A stretch of 16,881 nucleotides of DNA from assembly GCA_946885665.1 (NCBI GenBank), contig CAMPGT010000054.1, positions 1 through 16,881 on the forward strand, given 5' to 3'. The stretch is from an uncultured Chitinophagaceae bacterium. GTDB taxonomy: Bacteria; Bacteroidota; Bacteroidia; Chitinophagales; Chitinophagaceae. The position numbers were made by a program, and so were the translations under genes. Position 1 is the first letter of the stretch. Every line of letters begins with the position of its first letter. The notes below the pieces were generated by a model. It did no database searches and was not told where the DNA came from. It worked only from the letters and a program-made list of their open reading frames with translations. Below are positions 6,501-15,746 of this stretch, one piece after another.

Positions 6501-9500
6501 AATTTAAAGTTCACGTTTACTCCGAACGACCTGGTAGAGGGAAGGCTGGTACCTTCAATACCTGTGTAGCGGACGTTAGAACCGAAGGTTGCTTCAGGAT
6601 CGATGTTATCGCTCTTCTTCATCAAAATGGCCAGGTTACGGCCAACCAGCGACACCTGTATTCCACTGAAAATGCGCAAAGCAGAAACCACATTCTTACC
6701 CAGGTTGTAACCAATTGTTGCCTGGCGAAGTTTAATGAAGTCGCCATCAAGAATAGTTACCGAGGTCACCCTGTCGGCCAGCGCCGTGTAGTAATCCTGC
6801 GCACTTGCGGTTGCAGTGTTGGCGGTGCCGTCTTCAAGCACACCGGTGGTGATGCCTTCTCTGCCCTCTAATGTTTCCTTATCAAGGCCCCTTCTTAATG
6901 CATAATATTTGGTTGCCGACATAATCTTGTTGCCAAAGTTGTAATCAACCAGGACCGAGAAATTAAACGCTTTGTAGTTGAGCTCGTTGTTCCATCCCCC
7001 GTAAACTTTCGGCAGAACGCTTCCCAGCGGTAGCAACTCTCCGCGAAGGGGTAAGCCACCGGCATCTACCACCATTTCGCCTTTGTCGTTTCGCAAATAA
7101 TCATAGGCCAGTATCTGCGGACCGGAGAGGCCTTTTACAAACGCAGTCACTGCATTACCCAACGTTCCGCGGTTCTGTCCGAGGTTCTGGTTCTTGCCAT
7201 CAGCATCGGTTTGTAGGATCTTGTTGGTAACCGTTGTGAAATTGAAAGTGGAGGTCCACTTGAAGTTCTTGTTCGAAACGGGTGATCCTGAAACCAGCAC
7301 TTCCAATCCTTTGTTCTGTGTTGATCCTGTACCTACGATACCGCTTGTTGCACCGGTCGACGGACTGTAAGTAGTCGGCATCAGCTCATTCTTCGTTTTC
7401 TTCACGTAGTACGCGATGTCGAAGTTCAGGCGGTTATTAAGGAACTTCAGCTCGGTACCGATCTCATACTCGGTAGTTACAAACGGCTTCAGGAACAAGT
7501 TCGGCAGATCGGTGCCGAAGCTACCGACAGGAATGCCGCCGAGCGGGCTGCCCAACGAATAGTAAAGAGCCGTTTTGTAGGCTTCGGTAAGCTCACCGCT
7601 TGTTTGCGCGTACGACAACCTCAGTTTACCGAAATTGAGGTTATTGATATTCGCCAGCTCGGAGAAGATGAACGAAGCAGACACAGAAGGTGTGAATATG
7701 GAATTGTTTTCTGAAGGCAGCGTAGAATAAGCATCATACCTGCCGGTGGTCGAAAGTGTAAGGTAATCCCTGAATGAGAAATCCAACGTATAGTATGCAG
7801 AGTGCACTTCCGTTTTCCAGAAATCATAGTTCGATCCCGGGTTGGTGCGCGGGTCTCTTACATTACTGAGTGTATATTGATAAGGTATCAAAAAGTAAGA
7901 ACCCCCAACGGCAATCCTTTCATATTGATTTTTTCTCAGGTTGGCACCTACCGCCGCATCGAGATTGATGTCTTCGGTTATTTTGTGCGTCGCACCAACA
8001 AGTCCGTCAATATTCAGCTCGAATTGCTGTGTTTGGGCAATGTCGTTAAGGTTACCATGCTTGTCGGCAGTGTAAGCGGTACCCCACGGCTCGGCCTTTA
8101 ACAGGTTATCGTTTGAAATGTCGTAACCTACGCGTGCCTGCGCATACAGCCAGTTCGTAAAATCATATTTCAGTGAGCTGGAGGTGATCCATCTTTTCCT
8201 GCTTAAATCATTTACATACTGGTTAACCACAAACCATGGGTTGCTCACATATTCATCATCGCTGAACTGTGTTTCAAAACCCGTAACGGTGTCATAACCG
8301 GGAGCAAAAATCTGCTGGTCAACATTCGCAGCAAGGAACTGGAAGTTATTCGGGTTCATCGGACCGTCACTCAACTGCGGCCTCAGCTTGGCCTTTTCAT
8401 CAACATAGTTGACCATGATGCTTGCAGATAACTTGTCAGTGATCTTCTGGTTGAGGTTAAGGTTGAGTGTTTTGCGGTCGAGCCCGCTGTTCCTTACGAT
8501 CGACTGTGCATCAAGGTTAGACATCGACAGCCTGAAGGTTCCCCTTTCGCCGCCACCCGAAACAGCAAGTGTATTCGTAAACGCAGAACCTGTACGGTAG
8601 AAATTTTCGATATTGTCTTTCACCGGAGAATAAGCGTAAGTATTGCCATCGAACTGGATCACGGGCGATCCGTCCATTTTGGCGCCCCAGCTCATCCTGT
8701 TTGAGTTCCTGGCCGACAATGCATCCGGCGGCTTTGCGCCCTGCTGGCCCTGTCCGTATTCATACTGGAAGTCGGTGTAATCGGCAACTTTATCAGCCAT
8801 GTAGTTCGTGTTGAACTCTACAGAAAAATTATTTTTCTTTCCCGACTTTGTAGTGATAAGTATCACCCCGTTCGATGCCCTTGCTCCGTACAGTGCCGAG
8901 GCCGTTTGTCCTTTCAGTACGGTCATTGTTTCAATGTCGTCGGGATTGATGTTGCCGATACCGTCACCGTTATCGGAACCGCCCCATTCACCGGCGCTTC
9001 CCCTTTGGGTATTGTCGATGGGAATACCATTAATGACATATAATGGCGAACCGCCACTATTCATGCTGGGCATACCCCTGAGCAGCACTTTCGACGTACC
9101 GCCGGGACCACTGCTGGTACCCGAAACTTTTAAGCCCGCAACGCGGCCGCTTAAAGAGTTGGCGACGTTTGTTTCGCGTGCCCTTGACATCAGGTCACCG
9201 TCAACGGTTGTGACCGAATAGCCAAGTTTCCTGGCTTCTTTGCTGATGCCCAGAGCGGTTACTACCACTTCGCCGAGCTCTTCGGTGCTTTGCACCAGGT
9301 TTACAGATATGTTGTTGGACCCTGCCTGCACGTCAACTTCCGTTGACGCATAGCCGGCAGAACTGATTTGCAAAACGACCGCTCCGGAGGGAACGTTGAA
9401 TTGAAATTCACCGGCCGTGTTTGTAGTGGTGGCGCGGGAAGTTCCCTTGACGGTCACCGTCGCCGCAGGAACCGCGGTGCCGGTCGACTGGTCGCGAACG

Positions 9501-9580
9501 ACGCCGGATAGTTGACGCGTTTGCGCACTGGCGATTAATCCCACTAAAAGAAACAACGGGACTGAAATAAACTTTAACAT
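6494..9580 (-). CDS. SusC/RagA-family TonB-linked outer-membrane transporter
   Basis: This 1028-residue TonB-dependent channel pairs with the following SusD lipoprotein. Residues 1-20 are a signal peptide ending ASAQ. Residues about 23-97 form the carboxypeptidase-regulatory-like domain (LSGVVRDQSTGTAVPAATV ... GEFQFNVPSG). The TonB-box region ELGEVVVTALGISKEARKLGYS is at 101-122 and typical of SusC. The plug carries LSGRVAGLKVSG (143-154), VLLRGMPSM, PLYVINGIPIDN (179-190) and IETMTVLKGQTASALYGARASNGVILITTKSGK. A long barrel follows and ends FGVNVNFKFK. Length and order are standard for SusC. The frame is open to 9688, but the first 36 codons carry no signal peptide, while ATG at 9580 opens directly onto one. 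It is presumably the first gene of a susCD unit. I could not identify a convincing promoter in the 331-base gap upstream. Confidence 0.95.
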   Translation of the reverse strand: MLKFISVPLFLLVGLIASAQTRQLSGVVRDQSTGTAVPAATVTVKGTSRATTTNTAGEFQFNVPSGAVVLQISSAGYASTEVDVQAGSNNISVNLVQSTEELGEVVVTALGISKEARKLGYSVTTVDGDLMSRARETNVANSLSGRVAGLKVSGTSSGPGGTSKVLLRGMPSMNSGGSPLYVINGIPIDNTQRGSAGEWGGSDNGDGIGNINPDDIETMTVLKGQTASALYGARASNGVILITTKSGKKNNFSVEFNTNYMADKVADYTDFQYEYGQGQQGAKPPDALSARNSNRMSWGAKMDGSPVIQFDGNTYAYSPVKDNIENFYRTGSAFTNTLAVSGGGERGTFRLSMSNLDAQSIVRNSGLDRKTLNLNLNQKITDKLSASIMVNYVDEKAKLRPQLSDGPMNPNNFQFLAANVDQQIFAPGYDTVTGFETQFSDDEYVSNPWFVVNQYVNDLSRKRWITSSSLKYDFTNWLYAQARVGYDISNDNLLKAEPWGTAYTADKHGNLNDIAQTQQFELNIDGLVGATHKITEDINLDAAVGANLRKNQYERIAVGGSYFLIPYQYTLSNVRDPRTNPGSNYDFWKTEVHSAYYTLDFSFRDYLTLSTTGRYDAYSTLPSENNSIFTPSVSASFIFSELANINNLNFGKLRLSYAQTSGELTEAYKTALYYSLGSPLGGIPVGSFGTDLPNLFLKPFVTTEYEIGTELKFLNNRLNFDIAYYVKKTKNELMPTTYSPSTGATSGIVGTGSTQNKGLEVLVSGSPVSNKNFKWTSTFNFTTVTNKILQTDADGKNQNLGQNRGTLGNAVTAFVKGLSGPQILAYDYLRNDKGEMVVDAGGLPLRGELLPLGSVLPKVYGGWNNELNYKAFNFSVLVDYNFGNKIMSATKYYALRRGLDKETLEGREGITTGVLEDGTANTATASAQDYYTALADRVTSVTILDGDFIKLRQATIGYNLGKNVVSALRIFSGIQVSLVGRNLAILMKKSDNIDPEATFGSNVRYTGIEGTSLPSTRSFGVNVNFKFK

Positions 9581-9911
9581 AAACAGCTTTTTCTTGATTG
9601 ATAATAAGTGTTTGATAAGAAAGGTGTTCAAAGGAGAGTATAATACTGAATGATCACGTCCTGAGAGAAGGACATAAATAGGAGGCAAAAGCTCTCCCGT
9701 AGATAATTTGGGTTAATTGTCGCATAAGCATCTTGGTTTAAAATATCAGCCTAAGATATGTGTTTTTTTAAAATGAGATAAAAAGAATTAAAAAAGAAAC
9801 GATAACTAGCCAAACTTCACCCATTCGTTTAAAAAGTATGCCCGTTGAAGCGCTCCCAAAAGCTATGTTGACAGTCAATAATTTAAACCACGGCATTGAT
9901 TCCAGGCTGGT
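9581..9911. promoter_or_regulatory. Divergent non-coding region between susC and the methyltransferase gene
   Basis: This 331-base A+T-rich gap separates divergent genes and must contain both promoters and the susC leader. No complete TTTG/TAnnTTTG pair stands out on either strand. Partial matches are GAAGTTTG on the minus strand at 9811-9818 and TTG-16-TATGTTG on the plus strand ending near 9870. A small dyad GTCCT-6-AGGAC lies at 9658-9673. The minus frame is open from 9688 in front of susC, but its residues look like translated leader. I see no RNA gene. Confidence 0.4.
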
Positions 9912-11063
9912 ATGCCAATTGTAACCATGATACACATCAACAATTGTGCGATGGAACTAGCTGAGATCATCTCCGGAAAAATAAAGAACGACGGACCGAT
10001 ACCCTTCTCCGACTTCATGGAAATGTGCCTGTATTACCCGGACTCGGGATACTACACATCGGAGAGTAACCGCATCGGACGGGCCGGCGATTTTTATACC
10101 AGCAGTTCCCTCCTGCCGGTGATGGGCACACTCCTCGGCAAGCAACTGGAGGAGATGTGGGAAACACTTGGCGAAACACCTTTTACAATAGTGGAATATG
10201 GCGCGGGAACAGGGGCGCTCTGCAAAGACATCCTGGGATACCTGAGTCGCAATCATAAAATGTACCGCGACCTGCGTTACTGTATCATTGAAAAAAGTCC
10301 GGCCATGCGCACCATGGAAAAAAACGTCCTGACGGAGAAAGTGCATTGGTGCGAAAGCATACACGAAGTCGAAGGATTTAATGGATGTGTTTTGTCGAAT
10401 GAGCTGGTGGATAATTTTTCGGTGCACCCGGTGGTGATGGAGAAAGACTTAATGGAGGTGTTCGTCGGGTACGAGGATGGTTTCACGGAAGTTTTACGGC
10501 CCGCAGGGCCACAGCTTCTCGGATACCTTGAAGAGCTTAACATTACACTTCCCGAAAATTTCAGGACGGAGATCAACCTGGAGGCCGTCAACTGGATCGG
10601 CGAGGCGGCAACCGCATTAAATAAAGGATATATTATTACCATTGATTACGGCAGCCAGTCGGGCGAATTATATAAATCATGCAGAAGGAACGGAACGCTG
10701 CTGTGTTATCACAAGCACGAAGTAAACGACAGTTTATATGACCACATTGGTGCGCAGGACATCACCTCGCACGTGAACTTCTCGGCATTGAGTCATTGGG
10801 GGGCGAAAAAAGGTTTGCAGGAATGTGGCTTCACCGATCAGTGCCGCTTTCTTCTCGCGCTGGGTTTCAATGAATGCGTGCAGGAAATGGTGTCGGCAGA
10901 AAAAAATATGTTGGTGGCGGCACGCAAAGCAACGATGCTGAAACAAATACTGCTGCTGGAAATGGGAAGTAAATTCAAGGTGCTGATCCAGGAAAAAGGG
11001 ATTCACAAAAAAGACCTTTCCGGCCTCTCTCTCGCTTCGCTTGCACCGGCGGCATTTACCTGA
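9912..11063 (+). CDS. MidA/NDUFAF7-family SAM-dependent methyltransferase
   Basis: This 383-residue protein belongs to the family (formerly DUF185) containing NDUFAF7/MidA, which methylates an arginine of a complex I subunit in eukaryotes. Bacterial substrates are not established. Seen in order: ISGKIKNDGPIPFSDFMEMCLYYPDSGYY (20-48), GRAGDFYTSS (56-65), SAM motif I VEYGAGTGALCKDIL (94-108), an acidic loop YCIIEKSPAM (123-132), LSNELVDNF (161-169), YIITIDYGS (240-248) and CYHKHEVNDSLY ... AQDITSHVNFSAL (265-293). Together these are diagnostic. ATG codons at 9912, 9927 and 9951 are possible starts. The homologous core begins about residue 14, so a shorter protein is plausible. It is the only plus-strand gene. 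Its last 8 bases overlap the 3' end of dnaE2, so the two are convergent. A link to the mutasome is not implied. Confidence 0.9.
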   Translation: MPIVTMIHINNCAMELAEIISGKIKNDGPIPFSDFMEMCLYYPDSGYYTSESNRIGRAGDFYTSSSLLPVMGTLLGKQLEEMWETLGETPFTIVEYGAGTGALCKDILGYLSRNHKMYRDLRYCIIEKSPAMRTMEKNVLTEKVHWCESIHEVEGFNGCVLSNELVDNFSVHPVVMEKDLMEVFVGYEDGFTEVLRPAGPQLLGYLEELNITLPENFRTEINLEAVNWIGEAATALNKGYIITIDYGSQSGELYKSCRRNGTLLCYHKHEVNDSLYDHIGAQDITSHVNFSALSHWGAKKGLQECGFTDQCRFLLALGFNECVQEMVSAEKNMLVAARKATMLKQILLLEMGSKFKVLIQEKGIHKKDLSGLSLASLAPAAFT

Positions 11064-14000
11064 AATTACGCGCTCCCGGAAAACTTATCTCCCGGGCATT
11101 CGCAGTGGACCCCACCGGCAACGACGGCTTCTCATCGTGCCTGCCCGTTACCAGGTGGCGCAGCAACTTTGAAAGGTTATGGCAGGATTCCACAATTACA
11201 TGTATCACCTCACCTTCAATCTGCAACTTACCCTGTACCATCAGCAATTTAGCTTGCAAAATTTCCTTACGGTATTTATCAAATATATTTTCAAATACCA
11301 CTACGTTGGCACAACCCGTTTCATCTTCCATCGTTATAAAACAAATACCACTTGCCGTACCCGGCCTTTGCCTCACCAAAACGAGCCCGGCAACTTTCAC
11401 CAGGTCGCAATCTTTGCCTTTGGATAGATCGCCCGCAGATGAAATGTGCAACTGCTGTAATTTCTCCCTTACAAAACTAACAGGATGGGCCTTTAAGGAA
11501 AGTGAGGTGGTGGCATAATCATGGACAACATGTTCGGAGTCGCTCATTTGGGGAAGCGATATGCCCTCCTCGTTTGCATCTGCGGACGGCTGCCCGGTAA
11601 AGAGCGCCACAGGCCTGTCGTTAGTGGATACTTCCCACAATGCCTGCCGGCGGTCAAGGCCGATGGACCGAAAGGCATCCGCATCAGCTAATTTTTCAAG
11701 CGCGGTCCCGGGAACGTCAATGTCGCGCAATTCATTTATGCTTTTGTACATGCTTTTCCGGCCGGCGACAAGTACATTCATGTCTTCCTCGCGCAGGCCC
11801 TTCACCTGCCGGAAACCTAAACGAAGCGCGCAATTTCTGCCGACTCTTTCTTCCAGCTTGTTATCCCAATCAGAATAATTGATGTCAACGGACCTTACCT
11901 CTACCCCATGCTTGCGCGCGTCGATTACAATTTGTGCAGGCTGGTAAAAACCCATCGGCATGCTGTTGAGCAATGCACAGGCAAATACATCGGGATAATA
12001 CCATTTCAACCAGGCCGAAACGTACACCAGCAGCGCAAAGCTGGCGGCATGACTTTCGGGAAAGCCATAACTTCCAAATCCTTCCAGTTGCCTAAATACA
12101 CGCCCGGCGTACTCCTGCGTGTAACCGTTTTTTAACATGCCGTCAATCAATTTTCTTTCAAACTGATTGACCAATCCTTTTGCTTTAAAGGTTGCCATGC
12201 TGCGCCGCAGTTCATCTGCTTCGGCGGCAGTGAACCCTGCAGCTACAATAGCGATCTTCATCGCCTGTTCCTGGAACAATGGAACCCCCAGGGTGCGCCC
12301 GAGAATATCTTCCAATTCTTTGGAAGGATATTCAATTTTTTCTTCTCCATTGCGTCTCCGCAGGTAAGGATGTACCATGTCGCCCTGTATGGGACCCGGG
12401 CGCACGATAGCCACTTCGATAACGAGATCATAAAATGTACGAGGTTTGAGCCGCGGCAGCATGGATTGCTGTGCACGGCTCTCGATCTGGAAAACGCCTA
12501 TGGTATCTGCATGGCAGATCATGTCGTACACTTCCTTGTCGTTCTGTGGAATATTGGCCAGCGTTAAATCGAGATCGTAATGTTGTTTCGCGAGGTCAAA
12601 AGCTTTACGTATGCAGGTGAGCATGCCGAGCGCCAGTACATCTATCTTTAAAAAACCCAATGCGTCGATGTCGTCTTTGTTCCATTCAATGCAGGTCCTG
12701 TCTTCCATTCGGGCGTTCATTACCGGGCACAGATCCGACAGTTTTCCATCAGTAATTACAAAGCCGCCGGTGTGTTGCCCGAGTTGCCTGGGAAAACCCA
12801 TGAACGCTTTTGTAAGCTCAAACACTTTGCGTAGATGTTTATCGCCGGTGTCAAATCCCTGTTTGGCAATATGCTTTTCATCGGTCCATTCAGCAACAGA
12901 ATCCCACATGGAAGCCGACAGGCGGTTAATGGTGTCGACAGATAGTCCCATGGCTTTAGCAACATCCCTGACGGCCCCCTTCTGGTGTTGCTGTGTAACC
13001 GTAGCAACGATCGCTGCCCTGTCGCGGCCATATTTCTGATAGATATATTGTATCACTTCTTCACGGCGCTCATGCTCAAAATCCACATCAATATCCGGCG
13101 GCTCATTACGCGCAGAAGAGATGAACCGCTCAAACAGCAAATCGAATTCGTAGGGATCCACAGAGGTTATTCCCAGGCAATAACATACCGTTGAATTCGC
13201 CGCCGATCCGCGTCCCTGGCAAAGGATATGCTGTTCCCTGGCAAAGCGAACGATGTCGTAAACGGTGAGAAAATATTCAGCATAATTCATCTCTTCCATG
13301 AAGGCGAGCTCATAAAGTATGGCTGATCTTATTTTTTCAGGGATGGTGTCGCCATAACGTTCATGGGCGCCCTTCCAGGCCAAAAAAGTCAGCTCTTCCT
13401 GCGGCGTGCGGCCATTGCTGGTAATCTCTTTCGGATACCGGTATTTTAATTCATCGAGTGAAAACCTGCACGATTCGGAAATCTCCAGCGAGCGGCGAAT
13501 AGCATCGGGATATTGCCTGAACAAACGCAGCATTTCATCCTTCGGTTTCAGGTATCTCTCTGCGTTGGGATGCAAACGAAAGCCGGCGTTGTAGATGGTA
13601 CACTTCTCGCGGATGCAGGTTACAATGTCCTGGAGCTGCCGCCTGCCCGGCTCATGGTAATGCACATCATTTGTTGCCACCATGGGAACATCGTATTCGG
13701 CAGACAACTGTGCAATGCGGTATAAATACTTACTGTCGTCGCCCCTGTAACGCCGCGATGCCGCTATATACAGGCTGCTGCCAAAAGCTTCGCGGTATTC
13801 GTTCAGGCTGGCTGTAAAAGAAGGATCAAAGCAGAAGGCTTCATCGAGTGCGGCGGGTGGCAGCACAATAAATTTCATTCCTTTTGCGTGCTGGTACACA
13901 TCTTCCTTATATAAATAACATTCGCCCTTCTCTGCGCGAAGATTGCCTGTGGTCAGTAATGTGCTGAGTCGCGAATAGGCATTGCTGTCAGTAGGGTAAG

Positions 14001-14229
14001 CGAGCACACCGGGGCCATCCAATAAATGTAGGCAGCAACCCGGAATAATACGGATACCCTTTCTTTTAGCGGCAACATGCCCCCGCACCAATCCCGCAAA
14101 GCTGTTTCGGTCGGTGATGGCTATTTCTTTATATCCATATGCTGCTGCCTGTTCAACGAGTTCCCCGGGATGTGAGGCTCCGCGGAGAAAGCTGAAATTT
14201 GTGGTTACCTGTAATTCTGTATAGCTCAT
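11056..14229 (-). CDS. dnaE2: Error-prone DNA polymerase III alpha subunit DnaE2 (ImuC)
   Basis: This 1057-residue translesion polymerase is the catalytic subunit of the ImuA-ImuB-DnaE2 mutasome. The N-terminal PHP domain (about 1-210) has NFSFLRGASHPGELV, ITDRNSFAGLVRGH and ATNDVHYH. The first metal-ligand HxH pair of replicative DnaE is Q7-V-T9 here. The palm carries GRGSAANSTVCYCLGI (339-354) and PPDIDVDF (377-384), with aspartates D379, D381 and D383 in the catalytic motif, and KID with D530 at the third catalytic position. PGPIQGDMVHPYLRRR (611-626) and FPESHAASFALLVY (723-736) are DnaE2-like. An OB-fold follows at about 943-1010, and the protein ends PGARNFR. It is shorter than replicative DnaE and lacks that protein's clamp- and tau-binding tail. 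It starts 13 bases after imuB, whose coding end overlaps the leader carrying GAGGT beside the ATG. Confidence 0.96.
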   Translation of the reverse strand: MSYTELQVTTNFSFLRGASHPGELVEQAAAYGYKEIAITDRNSFAGLVRGHVAAKRKGIRIIPGCCLHLLDGPGVLAYPTDSNAYSRLSTLLTTGNLRAEKGECYLYKEDVYQHAKGMKFIVLPPAALDEAFCFDPSFTASLNEYREAFGSSLYIAASRRYRGDDSKYLYRIAQLSAEYDVPMVATNDVHYHEPGRRQLQDIVTCIREKCTIYNAGFRLHPNAERYLKPKDEMLRLFRQYPDAIRRSLEISESCRFSLDELKYRYPKEITSNGRTPQEELTFLAWKGAHERYGDTIPEKIRSAILYELAFMEEMNYAEYFLTVYDIVRFAREQHILCQGRGSAANSTVCYCLGITSVDPYEFDLLFERFISSARNEPPDIDVDFEHERREEVIQYIYQKYGRDRAAIVATVTQQHQKGAVRDVAKAMGLSVDTINRLSASMWDSVAEWTDEKHIAKQGFDTGDKHLRKVFELTKAFMGFPRQLGQHTGGFVITDGKLSDLCPVMNARMEDRTCIEWNKDDIDALGFLKIDVLALGMLTCIRKAFDLAKQHYDLDLTLANIPQNDKEVYDMICHADTIGVFQIESRAQQSMLPRLKPRTFYDLVIEVAIVRPGPIQGDMVHPYLRRRNGEEKIEYPSKELEDILGRTLGVPLFQEQAMKIAIVAAGFTAAEADELRRSMATFKAKGLVNQFERKLIDGMLKNGYTQEYAGRVFRQLEGFGSYGFPESHAASFALLVYVSAWLKWYYPDVFACALLNSMPMGFYQPAQIVIDARKHGVEVRSVDINYSDWDNKLEERVGRNCALRLGFRQVKGLREEDMNVLVAGRKSMYKSINELRDIDVPGTALEKLADADAFRSIGLDRRQALWEVSTNDRPVALFTGQPSADANEEGISLPQMSDSEHVVHDYATTSLSLKAHPVSFVREKLQQLHISSAGDLSKGKDCDLVKVAGLVLVRQRPGTASGICFITMEDETGCANVVVFENIFDKYRKEILQAKLLMVQGKLQIEGEVIHVIVESCHNLSKLLRHLVTGRHDEKPSLPVGSTANAREISFPGARNFR

Positions 14230-14242
14230 ACCTCATTTCTTT

Positions 14243-15745
14243 TCACGCAAAAAATCCATGAACGAACCATTGATACGATTTGCCGGCTGCATAATGCCCA
14301 AGCCTGAACAGCCAATACCGGCGGCCCTCTTCATCTTCCACGCAATAGTAATCGCGGTGCCTGCCGTCCTGTATCCACCATTCCTGCTCTATGCGTTCGG
14401 GTCCGTCTGCCCTGCTTATTTTATGCAATTGGCCCTTGTAACGAAAAAGCATTGGCGGGTAATCGGGAATGGGTGCAGTAACTTCTATTTTTTCCGGTGT
14501 TGCCAACAGGCGCAGCGGCCGGGGTGTGTTTATTTTCCATGGTACAGTTAATTTTTGATCGAGAGCGGAAGCCCGTTTAATTGATCTTTCCGGCCAGTAA
14601 TGTTCATCCGGCAGATAGCGATGAATGTGCTGAACACCTATCTTACCTTCCAGGCGGTCGAGCAGCTCGGCCAGCCCTTCATCATGCAATCCCCCACTTC
14701 TGCCCCACAATCTTTCCTGCATCGGCGAAACGTCTTCCACCTTTGATGCGGTGAGGGTGAACAATTCTATTCCTTCTCCCGGCTCGATCGTTGACAGCTT
14801 ATCTTCAAATAGCTTATATAAATGCTTAACATGATGCGATGGGCGATTGGTTCCGATTTCAACCTGCTCCACTTTGGCGTCAATACGATACACTTTAAAA
14901 CAGGCAACGCGCAAACCTTTTTCTTCACTTTTGAGGCGATCGCATAACGTGTCGAGGAGCTGTTGCAGAGCAATCTCAATTCCAGTTCGTGTTACGATGG
15001 GCTCGAGCGAGGTTAGCCGTTCCTGGTAAGGTTCGACGGGCTGCACGGGCTGTACAATTTCTTCTTCATGGCCCAATGCCTGGTTGATCCTGTTGATTAT
15101 TGAATAACCGAAACGCCTGCGCAGTACTGCCCGGGGCATACCCATAAAATCTTTTAGCTGCCGGAGTCCCAATTTCAACAGCCGCTCTGCTGTGTCGGCA
15201 TCCAACCGCAGTGCGGCCGGTGGTAAAGGAAGCAGCGCTTCCATGCAGCAGCCGTGCGACACGATGCCCGGCTGGCTGGCGTAACGGGCAACGCCCCAGG
15301 CTGTACCAATGGTGTCGGCCATTGCTGCACGTACGTTGTAGCCGCGGTGCTGCAATCGGTTAATGATCTGTGTTAGATAGGGATGATCGCCTCCCCACAG
15401 GTGGGAGCAGCCCGTTACGTCGAGAATTAATCCGTCGGGCGCATCAACGGCCGCAAACGGTGTAAAGCGAATGCACCATTCGGCGAGGCGCCGTAATAAT
15501 TTTTCGTTAAGGCCCGGCTGGTCGTCAAAAACCTGGAGAGATGGAAGGATGGCTCTCGCATCGGCCACCACCATGCCCGGTTCAATTCCTTGCGCCTGTG
15601 CAAGTGCATTGACGGCGGTAATGATCATTCGTCCATGAGAAGGTGCGCTTACAACAAAAGGCTGATGTTTTAATTGTGCATGCCGGATAGTGAACCAGTC
15701 CGTCATTAAATGCGGAAAATATACCGATACAAAGCGCTTATCCAT
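14243..15745 (-). CDS. imuB: ImuB, catalytically inactive Y-family polymerase-like mutasome adaptor
   Basis: This 500-residue protein recruits DnaE2 to the sliding clamp during lesion bypass. The Y-family fold is seen in FVSVYFPHL (5-13), ITAVNALAQAQGIEPGM (42-58), GLILDVTGCSHLWGGD (105-120) and the helix-hairpin-helix region LKLGLRQLKDFMGMPRAVLRRRFG (190-213). Catalytic residues are missing: the first metal-binding aspartate position is Y9, and the conserved DE pair reads D104-G105. That matches known ImuB proteins, which lack polymerase activity. QERLWG at 343-348 resembles the clamp-binding motif seen in the same region of other ImuB proteins. A C-terminal domain (about 400-500) with W-rich IEQEWWIQDGRHRDYYCV is ImuB-specific. 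It starts one base after the imuA stop (TGATATG), so translation of the two is probably coupled. Confidence 0.95.
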   Translation of the reverse strand: MDKRFVSVYFPHLMTDWFTIRHAQLKHQPFVVSAPSHGRMIITAVNALAQAQGIEPGMVVADARAILPSLQVFDDQPGLNEKLLRRLAEWCIRFTPFAAVDAPDGLILDVTGCSHLWGGDHPYLTQIINRLQHRGYNVRAAMADTIGTAWGVARYASQPGIVSHGCCMEALLPLPPAALRLDADTAERLLKLGLRQLKDFMGMPRAVLRRRFGYSIINRINQALGHEEEIVQPVQPVEPYQERLTSLEPIVTRTGIEIALQQLLDTLCDRLKSEEKGLRVACFKVYRIDAKVEQVEIGTNRPSHHVKHLYKLFEDKLSTIEPGEGIELFTLTASKVEDVSPMQERLWGRSGGLHDEGLAELLDRLEGKIGVQHIHRYLPDEHYWPERSIKRASALDQKLTVPWKINTPRPLRLLATPEKIEVTAPIPDYPPMLFRYKGQLHKISRADGPERIEQEWWIQDGRHRDYYCVEDEEGRRYWLFRLGHYAAGKSYQWFVHGFFA

Positions 15746-15746
15746 A

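Noticed and set aside
9581..9688. Longer SusC start at 9688
   Set aside because: It would place 36 unrelated residues before a clear signal peptide. ATG at 9580 starts the signal directly.
9912..11063. Methyltransferase as part of a restriction or phage-defence system
   Set aside because: All diagnostic motifs are those of the MidA/NDUFAF7 family. No DNA-methylase catalytic motif, restriction subunit or other defence gene is adjacent.
11056..14229. Replicative DnaE rather than DnaE2
   Set aside because: The length (1057), the NFSFLRGASHP start, the LKIDVLALGML segment, the PGARNFR ending and the position after imuB all fit the error-prone type.
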